From contig DAOWJX010000109.1 of assembly GCA_030640155.1 (NCBI GenBank), positions 1 through 5,673 on the forward strand: 5,673 nt of DNA. Reading direction: 5' to 3'. Source of the DNA: Candidatus Aegiribacteria sp. GTDB lineage: Bacteria > Fermentibacterota > Fermentibacteria > Fermentibacterales > JCC-6. Positions 1 through 5,586 of this stretch are shown here, piece by piece. Every line of letters begins with the position of its first letter. Position 1 is the stretch's first letter. The translations under genes and the position numbers were made by a program. The notes beneath the pieces were generated by a model. That model was given only the letters and a program-made list of their open reading frames with translations, was not told where the DNA came from and searched no databases.

Positions 1-936
1 GAACTTCTCGGCACCAAGGTCGGCACCGAAACCGGCTTCGGTAATAACGTAGTCCGCCAGTTTCAGCCCGGTCTTCGTGGCCACGACCGAGTTGCAGCCA
101 TGTGCGATGTTGGCGAATGGTCCGCAATGCACAAATGCCGGATTGCCTTCCAATGTCTGAACAAGGTTCGGTTTGATGGCATCTTTCAGGAGCATTGCTA
201 TTGCGCCCGAAATATTCATTTCCTTTGCTGTAATCTCCTGCATGTCATACGTGAGGCCTATAAATATTCTGTCTACTTTTCTTTTAAGATCTTCCAGATC
301 CTTCGAAAGAGAGAGGATGGCCATTATCTCACTGGCAGCGGTTATATCGAATCCTGATTCCCGCGGAACGCCCTGGGTTCTGCCCCCCAGTCCGATGATC
401 ACATCCCTGAGAGATCTGTCGTTCATGTCGATTACCCGTTTGAAGCTGATGGTTCTGGGGTCCAGCCGGGATGGATTGCCCTTGTGAAGGTAGTTGTCTA
501 TCGTTGCGGCAAGGAGATTGTTGGCTGAACCAATCGCGTGGAGATCCCCGGTGAAATGAAGATTGATGTCTTCCATCGGTATGATCTGCGAATGACCGCC
601 TCCAGCAGCGCCACCCTTTATTCCGAATATCGGGCCGAGAGATGGTTCACGTATGGCGCAGCTGACCGATTCCCCCAGCCTGACCAGCCCCTGCGTAAGC
701 CCTATGGTCATGGTGGTCTTGCCCTCTCCCGCGGGGGTGGGGGTTATGGCGGATACCAGAACCAGTTTCCCGAATCCTTTCCGCTTTTTCTCCAGAGTAT
801 CAAGATGAACTTTCGCTTTGTCATGACCGTAAAGATCAAGATCTTCCTCTGAAAGTCCCAGCTGTTCCGCAATTTCAACAATAGGGCGCGGGGTGACTTT
901 TCGCGCTATCTCGATATCAGTCGGGAATGAATTCAC
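1..936 (-). CDS. fhs: Formate--tetrahydrofolate ligase (N-terminal 312 residues, cut by window edge)
   Basis: This enzyme joins formate to tetrahydrofolate at the cost of ATP, giving 10-formyl-THF in the cytoplasm. It feeds purine synthesis and the methyl branch of the Wood-Ljungdahl pathway, or runs in reverse to make ATP. The reading frame is open from a GTG at 936 to base 1, so about 312 of the usual roughly 555 residues are present and the C-terminus lies outside. Family marks are clear: the P-loop TPAGEGKTT (residues 67-75), the signature GIKGGAAGGG (105-114) followed by QIIPMEDINLHFTGD (117-131), and FGADLGAEKF at the very end. Residue 115 is His where the signature usually has Tyr. The GTG start is supported by GGAGGAG at 941-947, four bases upstream; no ATG lies near this N-terminus. 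It follows the small gene at 952-1185 by 15 bases and is probably co-transcribed with it. Identification is very secure; only the pathway direction is unknown. Confidence 0.97.
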   Translation of the reverse strand, partial: MNSFPTDIEIARKVTPRPIVEIAEQLGLSEEDLDLYGHDKAKVHLDTLEKKRKGFGKLVLVSAITPTPAGEGKTTMTIGLTQGLVRLGESVSCAIREPSLGPIFGIKGGAAGGGHSQIIPMEDINLHFTGDLHAIGSANNLLAATIDNYLHKGNPSRLDPRTISFKRVIDMNDRSLRDVIIGLGGRTQGVPRESGFDITAASEIMAILSLSKDLEDLKRKVDRIFIGLTYDMQEITAKEMNISGAIAMLLKDAIKPNLVQTLEGNPAFVHCGPFANIAHGCNSVVATKTGLKLADYVITEAGFGADLGAEKF

Positions 937-940
937 TTCT

Positions 941-947
941 CTCCTCC
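941..947 (-). promoter_or_regulatory. Ribosome binding site fixing the GTG start of fhs
   Basis: The minus strand reads GGAGGAG four bases before the GTG at 936. It is a strong Shine-Dalgarno match and sits just past the stop codon of the preceding small gene. It decides the start because no ATG gives a full-length N-terminus. Confidence 0.75.
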
Positions 948-951
948 GTAT

Positions 952-1185
952 TCAGAATCCGTTAGAGCTGGTTTTTTCCTGAGGTTCTATTTCCACTCTT
1001 TCTACTGCAGGTTCTACAACTTCTTCCAGTGTGCCTCCGGACGGCAGGCCAAAGCCCTTCAGGGGATAGACTCTGTAGACCATAAGCTTGCTTTTCTTTC
1101 CGGATACAATGCAGAACGATTCACCGGAACTCTTCGCTCTGGCGACGGCTTCACTTCTTGCAGCATCAAGACATTCGTGCATCAA
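952..1185 (-). CDS. Small hypothetical protein (77 aa) upstream of fhs
   Basis: I do not recognise a family for this 77-residue product. It has no signal peptide and no membrane segment. Residues 1-45 look like a compact soluble alpha/beta unit: an Ala-rich helix (ECLDAARSEAVARAK), then short hydrophobic strands (SFCIVSG and KLMVYRVYP). The C-terminal third is acidic and probably disordered (EEVVEPAVERVEIEPQEK). Translation starts at TTG 1185 or the adjacent ATG 1182; AAGGGA and ACAGG lie at suitable distance upstream, and an in-frame stop about 48 bases before the TTG limits any extension. The stop is 15 bases before the fhs GTG and the fhs ribosome binding site abuts it, so the two are probably one operon. 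That placement is the main evidence that it is real. A link to one-carbon metabolism would be guesswork. Confidence 0.6.
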   Translation of the reverse strand: MMHECLDAARSEAVARAKSSGESFCIVSGKKSKLMVYRVYPLKGFGLPSGGTLEEVVEPAVERVEIEPQEKTSSNGF

Positions 1186-1211
1186 TACAACCTGTCCCTT
1201 CCGGTATGAGC

Positions 1212-1240
1212 AGTATTGCAGACAGAATGGTTTTTAGCAA
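1212..1240 (-). promoter_or_regulatory. Candidate promoter for the small gene-fhs unit
   Basis: On the minus strand TTGCTA (1240-1235) is followed after 17 bases by AATACT (1217-1212). Each box matches four of six sigma-70 consensus positions. It lies between the upstream terminator hairpin and the TTG/ATG start and would give a leader of about 20 bases. The boxes are weak, so it is only a candidate. Confidence 0.3.
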
Positions 1241-1250
1241 CTCCATGTGC

Positions 1251-1288
1251 AAATTAGAGAAGGGGAAGGCTTTTGGGCCTTCCCCTTC
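1251..1288 (-). terminator. Intrinsic terminator-like hairpin after the LTxxQ gene
   Basis: Bases 1259-1270 (GAAGGGGAAGGC) and 1277-1288 form a perfect 12-bp inverted repeat with a 6-base loop. Read on the minus strand it lies 33 bases past the stop of the gene at 1321-1854, and the stem is followed by TCTCTAATTT, a weak T-rich tail. The plus-strand side is followed by G-rich sequence with no T run, so the hairpin most likely ends minus-strand transcription. Confidence 0.75.
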
Positions 1289-1320
1289 GGTGGGAGGGAG
1301 GGTGTGGTGTGTGGGCTGTG

Positions 1321-1854
1321 CTATCTTATGGAACCGCGTCGCATTTCGTGCTCGGACGCCATGTCTGACAGCTTATCAAGCTGTTCAGCGGTAAGAACAT
1401 TGTGCAGATCAACGATAGCTTCGTACATCACATCTCTGACTGCATCTCTGGCTTCATCAGCAGCCCCGAGAGTTATCTCCAGGTCTCTTACGGTCAGTGT
1501 TGGAGAGGTGAATACCTCTATGAATGTACTGCGCATCTCAGATGTTTCTGCAGCATCCAGGATCGATTCTATCTCTTCTCTCGTATCTGCTATTATCTCC
1601 TCAACCTGTTCGTTTTGATCGAATGTAAGATCCAGTCCTCTGAACATCATCCTGAATCTTTCAAAATTCTCAAAACCGGGTCCTCCGGCATGACCGCCTG
1701 GTCCTCCGGGACCTCTGGAATCATGCATCATGGTTCCGCCGGAACGCCCGGCTCCCGAAGGAGAGTGCTCTCCAAACCTCTGAGCCATTGCCGTTCCGGC
1801 AAGCATGCTGGCTGTTATCACTATTATTCCGACTATTTTCATCTTCTGTTTCAT
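1321..1854 (-). CDS. Spy/CpxP-like periplasmic LTxxQ-motif protein
   Basis: This 177-residue exported protein resembles the Spy/CpxP/CnrX-like group of small helical periplasmic proteins, which act as ATP-independent chaperones, as feedback sensors of envelope stress or as metal-responsive regulators. Residues 1-24 are a signal peptide with basic start KQKMK, a hydrophobic core and an AMA cleavage site before Q25. Residues 26-60 are a Gly/Pro/His-rich low-complexity linker with several His and Met residues. The remainder is predicted helical and carries two LTxxQ motifs, LTFDQ (76-80) and LTAEQ (154-158), spaced as in the family, with long charged helices between (about 82-104 and 123-150). 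The ATG at 1854 has AAAGGA seven bases upstream. It starts 13 bases after the stop of the lipoprotein gene and is surely co-transcribed with it. The fold family is well supported; chaperone versus metal sensing cannot be told apart here. Confidence 0.82.
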   Translation of the reverse strand: MKQKMKIVGIIVITASMLAGTAMAQRFGEHSPSGAGRSGGTMMHDSRGPGGPGGHAGGPGFENFERFRMMFRGLDLTFDQNEQVEEIIADTREEIESILDAAETSEMRSTFIEVFTSPTLTVRDLEITLGAADEARDAVRDVMYEAIVDLHNVLTAEQLDKLSDMASEHEMRRGSIR

Positions 1855-1867
1855 TACAGATCCTTTC

Positions 1868-2746
1868 CTATTCCTTCAGCGCGATCATTCCCCATGCGCC
1901 GGAATCGTAATCGTCTTCTTCCTGATCGAGCATTGTGTCGGCATCAATAATATCAGCCGCTATGAACCAGTGCTCTGAAGACGCTTCTGCGTACCATTCG
2001 TAACTGTAGATACCATCTCCCTCAACTCTGTCTCCCCATAGTCCTTCATCATTCATGAAATGGCGTGGCCATGAAGGGCAGGGGCCATGAGCGTACAGAT
2101 AGAATTCGGGATCATACTGAGGGTTGGTGTGAAGAACTTCAACTTCGAGTCGAATCAGCTCGCCTGATTCTATTACTGGAAGACCTGTTTCAACATCGTA
2201 GAAGGTATCCGGGGAGTCGCATTCCCATGTGAGATCATCCCCTTTGTAGATCTTCATTGACTGGATGAAGACTTCCTGTGGAATATCCGAATTAAGGGAA
2301 TATTCCGCTGGTGTGATGTGAGTGAGAACCCATCCTCCGTGTACGCTGACATCGTCATACCGCTCAACGATAGCTCTTCTTGTTCTGATATCACTGATAG
2401 GTTTGATACCCGGGTTGAATTCCCCGTCATGAACGACATCGATATAGAAATCCGCGTAAAGATTCCGAACTACTGTTACAGTACATATTCCTGTTGACGG
2501 ATCATTCTCCAGAATCACATCAAATGATACTTCTTCATTCGAGAGGTGCCTGTACCAGAATTCAGGATGGGAACCATCTTTTCCATCCCCATCTTCTCCC
2601 TGGCTGTCAAGAGGTCTCATCTCTACAGTACCGTTACTGCTGAGAAGATTGTGAATGTGATCCGAATCACTCAGTTCGGTAGCATCCTGAACGCATCCAC
2701 CGACAAGAACAACGATCGCTACTGTGATTCCTAGAAGCTTTGTCAT
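1868..2746 (-). CDS. Unrecognised lipoprotein (292 aa), probable beta-sandwich
   Basis: I do not recognise a named family. The product starts as a lipoprotein precursor: MTKLL, a hydrophobic stretch and the lipobox VGGC with Cys18 as the lipidated residue, followed by V19, so no Asp inner-membrane retention signal is seen at position 2 of the mature protein. An acidic, Gly-rich linker (GEDGDGKDGS, 50-59) precedes a long region of alternating hydrophobic residues that suggests beta structure. Near the C-terminus, GDRVEGDGIYSYEW (238-251) matches the D-x-V-x-GDGIYS turn seen in several extracellular Ig-like or beta-sandwich domains. The frame stays open to another ATG at 2833. The ATG at 2746 is preferred because AGGAGG lies seven bases upstream, because the signal peptide begins there, and because the longer form would cover the likely promoter. 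It heads an operon with the LTxxQ gene, suggesting a shared envelope role. Confidence 0.85.
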   Translation of the reverse strand: MTKLLGITVAIVVLVGGCVQDATELSDSDHIHNLLSSNGTVEMRPLDSQGEDGDGKDGSHPEFWYRHLSNEEVSFDVILENDPSTGICTVTVVRNLYADFYIDVVHDGEFNPGIKPISDIRTRRAIVERYDDVSVHGGWVLTHITPAEYSLNSDIPQEVFIQSMKIYKGDDLTWECDSPDTFYDVETGLPVIESGELIRLEVEVLHTNPQYDPEFYLYAHGPCPSWPRHFMNDEGLWGDRVEGDGIYSYEWYAEASSEHWFIAADIIDADTMLDQEEDDYDSGAWGMIALKE

Positions 2747-2751
2747 TTCAG

Positions 2752-2761
2752 CTCCTCCTTT
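2752..2761 (-). promoter_or_regulatory. Ribosome binding site deciding the lipoprotein start
   Basis: The minus strand reads AAAGGAGGAG, whose AGGAGG core is seven bases before the ATG at 2746. It lies inside the longer open frame that begins at 2833, and so argues for the downstream start. Confidence 0.8.
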
Positions 2762-2795
2762 CTTCACGGTTATTCTGCAGAGGAATTGCGAATGG

Positions 2796-2824
2796 ATTAT
2801 GAGCGGAGTGTAACAGAATGTAAC
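2796..2824 (-). promoter_or_regulatory. Likely sigma-70-type promoter of the lipoprotein-LTxxQ operon
   Basis: On the minus strand GTTACA (2824-2819, four of six consensus positions) is followed after exactly 17 bases by CATAAT (2801-2796, five of six). Transcription would begin near 2789 with a leader of about 43 bases, ending in the strong ribosome binding site at 2752-2761. The site lies after the terminator of the upstream porin gene, where a new promoter is expected. The -35 box falls inside one copy of the tandem repeat at 2809-2826. Confidence 0.5.
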
Positions 2825-2826
2825 AG
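2809..2826 (+). repeat. Tandem TGTAACAG direct repeat, candidate operator
   Basis: TGTAACAG occurs at 2809-2816 and again at 2819-2826, a period of 10 bases, so the copies face the same side of the helix. The core reads GTAAC-N5-GTAAC. One copy covers the predicted -35 box and the other lies in the spacer. Such paired half-sites are typical of OmpR-family response regulators. The E. coli CpxR box is GTAAA-N5-GTAAA. The repeat is seen directly; the regulator is inferred and is not encoded in the window. Confidence 0.5.
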
Positions 2827-2837
2827 TTTTCATGAAG

Positions 2838-2874
2838 GAGATATTGATAAGGGGGGCCGGATGATCCGGCCCCC
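2838..2874 (-). terminator. GC-rich terminator hairpin after the porin gene
   Basis: Bases 2852-2860 (GGGGGCCGG) and 2866-2874 form a perfect 9-bp, all-GC stem with a 5-base loop. It begins 21 bases past the porin stop on the minus strand. The downstream side reads CTTATCAATAT, an AT-rich but poor T tract. It separates the porin gene from the lipoprotein operon. Confidence 0.75.
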
Positions 2875-2895
2875 GCTGTAGTTAAATGCCCAGTA

Positions 2896-4200
2896 CTATT
2901 TGAAGCTTATTTCAGCACCCAGACCGAAGTACCATACGCTCTTATTGTATGTACAGTCCTCAAATATGCCGGAACCTTTTCCCTCATCGTAGATATTGCG
3001 TCCGCCGGCAAGACTAAGGGCCATGTTTTCTGTTACCGCATAGCGGAGTCCTCCTCCGATGCAATGACAGTCGAGGTTGTACTCGAAATCACTGTAAGTA
3101 TCTTCACTGCCGCCGAGATCGGATCGTAGATAAGCCAATCCTCCAAGAAGCTTTGGAGTGAACTGATAATCGATTCCTATTCCGATATCGAGACCATTCT
3201 TGTAGTCATCATCAAGTCCGTCGAATTCACCTTCATCGGCATCCTCAACCATATAGTAGTTGAAGGTGGTACTCAGCAGGAATTCGGGTGAGAACCGGTA
3301 GGAAATACCTCCCGCGATTATTGCCGGGAGATCCCTCCTCTGCTTGTAACCTTCGAGAAAACTGGAATCAGGAAGAGCCGCGGCTGCCCAGTCGTTCTCG
3401 GCAGTATTCGTCTCAAATTCAAGATTTGTACGGGTCTCATATCTCAGGGCGAGATTCAGATTTTCCACGGGAACGACATCAACACTTATGATCCCGCTGA
3501 AACCATCAGCGGTTTTTTCAACGTCAAGTACACGACTGGATGTTCCAACTGGGACTGGTGTACCGGTGGAATCAGGATACATTATGACGAAATCGGCCAT
3601 TCCATCATACGTCTTCTTCGCGGTAATGTACCTTCCTGCAAGTGAAAAAGAAAAGATATCATTGAAAGCGTAGGAGACTCCCACGGTTCCGGCCAGGTAA
3701 CGGGATGAAACTTCAATGTTTCCATCAGTCATCAGGGCAAAGTAATACGGATCCATGTTGATCGCCTGCTGGTATCCGGTTTCCAAAAGAGGCATCACAT
3801 AGACACCGTCCTTGTAATCCAGAGCCCCTCCCCCCGCGGGAACTGTAAAGGCTCCAAATACCGCCCAGTCGCATGTTCTGAAAACAGCATAGAAATCAGG
3901 ATAGAACAGCGTTGGTTCTGTTGACTGGTATGTTTCCACGGATGTTGTATCCCAGAAGGGAACAGCATCTATTGTGTAGTCCTTCAGAAGGAACTCGTTG
4001 CCGAAGCTGATGTGGAAACCTTCCTCCAGGAAGACCAGACCAGCGGGATTGTAACTTACAAGATCCGCGCCTTCTGTTGCCACGTTTCTGGCGAAGTTCC
4101 TGAAGTAGTTCACGCTCCTGTTTGTAAGGTAATCGATGTTTCCACCGATTACTGATCCTGTGAAAACTGCAATAAGCAATACAATATATAGGATCTTCAT
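2896..4200 (-). CDS. OmpP1/FadL-family outer-membrane transport protein
   Basis: This 434-residue protein is a member of the FadL/TodX/OmpP1 family, 14-stranded outer-membrane barrels that pass long-chain fatty acids or other hydrophobic compounds through a lateral gate. Residues 1-19 or 1-20 are a signal peptide (MKILYIVLLIAVFTGS, cleaved near IGG). The mature N-terminus carries the family's plug-region pattern: a run with ARNVATEGADLVSYNPAGL (37-55), whose NPAGL at 51-55 is the hallmark. The rest alternates amphipathic strands with acidic turns, for example DEGEFDGLDDD, and length matches the family. It ends in AEISFK, so a Lys follows the usual terminal Phe. Four cysteines (110, 378, 380, 416), including a CHC pair, are unusual for an outer-membrane barrel. 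The ATG at 4200 has GGGAGGG four bases upstream. It appears to be a single-gene unit, with a hairpin on each side. The substrate cannot be told from sequence. Confidence 0.9.
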   Translation of the reverse strand: MKILYIVLLIAVFTGSVIGGNIDYLTNRSVNYFRNFARNVATEGADLVSYNPAGLVFLEEGFHISFGNEFLLKDYTIDAVPFWDTTSVETYQSTEPTLFYPDFYAVFRTCDWAVFGAFTVPAGGGALDYKDGVYVMPLLETGYQQAINMDPYYFALMTDGNIEVSSRYLAGTVGVSYAFNDIFSFSLAGRYITAKKTYDGMADFVIMYPDSTGTPVPVGTSSRVLDVEKTADGFSGIISVDVVPVENLNLALRYETRTNLEFETNTAENDWAAAALPDSSFLEGYKQRRDLPAIIAGGISYRFSPEFLLSTTFNYYMVEDADEGEFDGLDDDYKNGLDIGIGIDYQFTPKLLGGLAYLRSDLGGSEDTYSDFEYNLDCHCIGGGLRYAVTENMALSLAGGRNIYDEGKGSGIFEDCTYNKSVWYFGLGAEISFK

Positions 4201-4247
4201 GAAACCCTCCCTTTCAAGACCCCGGTTTCAGGGCTACAGACGTATCT

Positions 4248-4316
4248 GTGTAACCCGCAAATTACTAGACTAAGTATTCTATGATAGGCTCACAACGTCC
4301 ACCCATAAGGTTACAC
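4248..4316. repeat. Inverted repeat GTGTAACC / GGTTACAC in the porin upstream region
   Basis: GTGTAACC at 4248-4255 and its exact reverse complement GGTTACAC at 4309-4316 flank a 53-base AT-rich segment where the porin promoter should lie. No well-spaced -35/-10 pair stands out there; the best pieces are TTGTGA near 4294-4289 and TATCAT near 4285-4280 on the minus strand. The arms share the TGTAAC core with the tandem repeat at 2809-2826. It could be an operator pair or chance. Confidence 0.3.
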
Positions 4317-4318
4317 CG

Positions 4319-4371
4319 AAAAAAAAACTGAGAGAAATCGTGTCGCTTTTATTGGTTGGTGGCACGATTCC
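4319..4371 (-). terminator. Candidate terminator after the KamA-family gene
   Basis: On the minus strand GGAATCGTG (4371-4363) pairs with CACGATTTC (4342-4334), a 9-bp stem with one G-U pair and a 20-base loop. Six bases later comes a run of nine T (4327-4319). The long loop and the gap before the T run make it weaker than the other two hairpins. It lies about 63 bases past the KamA-family stop, in an intergenic stretch (4201-4433) that otherwise holds only the porin upstream region. Confidence 0.45.
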
Positions 4372-4433
4372 AGACCTCTTTCCGAGCCGTTGCAGATTGG
4401 CTGCGAGACTGATGCGCCACACGGAGCAGATCC

Positions 4434-5522
4434 TCATCTCAGAAGATTCGAACCGATCCTGAAGAACTCGATAGAGTTGTTCGCAACACTCCTTTTCACC
4501 AGAATCGTTCTGCCCCGGTCTTGTGGGAAGGTCGCCCTGTGGTAGACCATTACGAGATGTTCATCAGTCAACCCGCATACATGGAGTTTTCCAGTGTAAA
4601 GAGAAATGACATAACGGGCTCTGGCTGCAAGCCCTGAGCAACGATTCTGAGCCTCTTTGATTATCATGTATGCCTCCAGAGGTGGAACCGAGTATATGCT
4701 GTTTCCCACGACTGGCCTGATCTGGAATATGTAGTAGGGTGACACTCCCGCCGAAACAAGCGCATTGAAGAGATCCTCCATAGTATCCGCACTATCATTC
4801 ACTCCTCTGACAATGGGTGTCTGGTTGCACATAACTGCTCCGCTGCATCTGAGCAGCCTGATTGCCTCCAAAGCTTCTCCACACAGTTCCCTGGAATGCA
4901 CAAAGTGGGTCATGACATAGATCTGCGCACCCCTGAGTTCTCTCAATCCCTTAAGCAGTATATGATCTGCAATCACTCTGCCGGGATCCCAGGACAGCAT
5001 CCTGGTGCCGATTCTGACAGCCTCGATCCGGGGAAGCCCGGCTATCTTTCGAATGATTTCCACCAGCTGCTCACTGGAAAGAGTAAGGGGATCGCCCCCC
5101 GTGAGCAACACGTTCCGCACTTCGGGATGATCGCGGATGTACTCTATGCAACTGTTGACATCCGGGGGATACCCATCGAAACATTCTTGAAGGAACAGCC
5201 TTTTCCGGAAGCAGTATCGACAGTATCCGCTACACTGGCGGCCTACAAGAAGCAGAACGGTGTCAGGATACTTGTGCTGCATACCGGGAAGAACATAGAA
5301 GTTTTTCTCTCTGCTTGGATCAAGGTCCCCACCTGACTCCAGCTCTCCTGCGTCAGGCACAACAACCTTTCTCAGAGAATCATGAGGATCCTTCCAGTCA
5401 ATAAGTGAGATATAGTGAGATGTTGCGCGAAAGGGAAAAAACTCCACTACGCGCTGAATTATCTCTATCTCTTTGGGATTCAGACCGGGAATGGCTTCGA
5501 TATCCGTGATTGATTCTGACAT
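4434..5522 (-). CDS. KamA-family radical SAM protein (lysine 2,3-aminomutase-like), substrate unknown
   Basis: Numbering is from the ATG at 5522 (362 residues). This is a radical SAM enzyme of the lysine 2,3-aminomutase (KamA/EpmB/YodO) family, which uses a 4Fe-4S cluster, SAM and PLP to move amino groups between adjacent carbons. The cluster motif is CSGYCRYC (Cys97, Cys101, Cys104), followed by FRKR, and LLTGGDPLTLS (139-149) is the SAM-contacting motif. Lys312 in TGKLHV aligns with the PLP lysine. The aspartates that hold the substrate lysine's side-chain amine in clostridial KamA (Asp293, Asp330) align with Arg269 (FQIRPV) and Ser307 (YVISLY), so lysine is probably not the substrate. This FQxRPxxGN ... 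SxxTGK ... YHRA pattern recalls a shorter uncharacterised KamA-like subfamily. A GTG at 5534 in frame is an alternative start, but GGTGG eight bases before the ATG favours 5522. It appears to be transcribed alone. Confidence 0.88.
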   Translation of the reverse strand: MSESITDIEAIPGLNPKEIEIIQRVVEFFPFRATSHYISLIDWKDPHDSLRKVVVPDAGELESGGDLDPSREKNFYVLPGMQHKYPDTVLLLVGRQCSGYCRYCFRKRLFLQECFDGYPPDVNSCIEYIRDHPEVRNVLLTGGDPLTLSSEQLVEIIRKIAGLPRIEAVRIGTRMLSWDPGRVIADHILLKGLRELRGAQIYVMTHFVHSRELCGEALEAIRLLRCSGAVMCNQTPIVRGVNDSADTMEDLFNALVSAGVSPYYIFQIRPVVGNSIYSVPPLEAYMIIKEAQNRCSGLAARARYVISLYTGKLHVCGLTDEHLVMVYHRATFPQDRGRTILVKRSVANNSIEFFRIGSNLLR

Positions 5523-5586
5523 ATATCCATCCACCCATGCCGGCAGCGGTATCCAAAACTCATTTCATCATGATCATTTGAAGAAC

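Noticed and set aside
1166..1246. A 26-codon minus-strand frame starting MELLKTILSAILLI that overlaps the start of the 77-residue gene and could be a leader peptide.
   Set aside because: There is no ribosome binding site before its ATG, and the frame ends within the next gene with no attenuator-like codon run.
1402..1950. Long plus-strand open frame opposite the LTxxQ gene and the end of the lipoprotein gene.
   Set aside because: It is antisense to two well-supported genes, is rich in Ser, Arg and His as expected for a shadow frame, and shows no domain.
2747..2833. A 29-residue N-terminal extension of the lipoprotein from an ATG at 2833.
   Set aside because: It would bury the signal peptide and lipobox inside the protein, cover the likely promoter and leave the strong ribosome binding site at 2752-2761 unused.
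4896..5336. Plus-strand open frame of 146 codons opposite the KamA-family gene.
   Set aside because: It is antisense to conserved radical SAM motifs and has no recognisable features of its own.
5523..5534. GTG at 5534 as the start of the KamA-family protein.
   Set aside because: No ribosome binding site precedes it, whereas GGTGG lies eight bases before the ATG at 5522; the four extra residues add nothing conserved.
5566..5577. Overlapping palindromes ATCATGAT and ATGATCAT before the KamA-family gene as an operator.
   Set aside because: Each is only eight bases, does not extend, and such short AT-rich palindromes are expected by chance.
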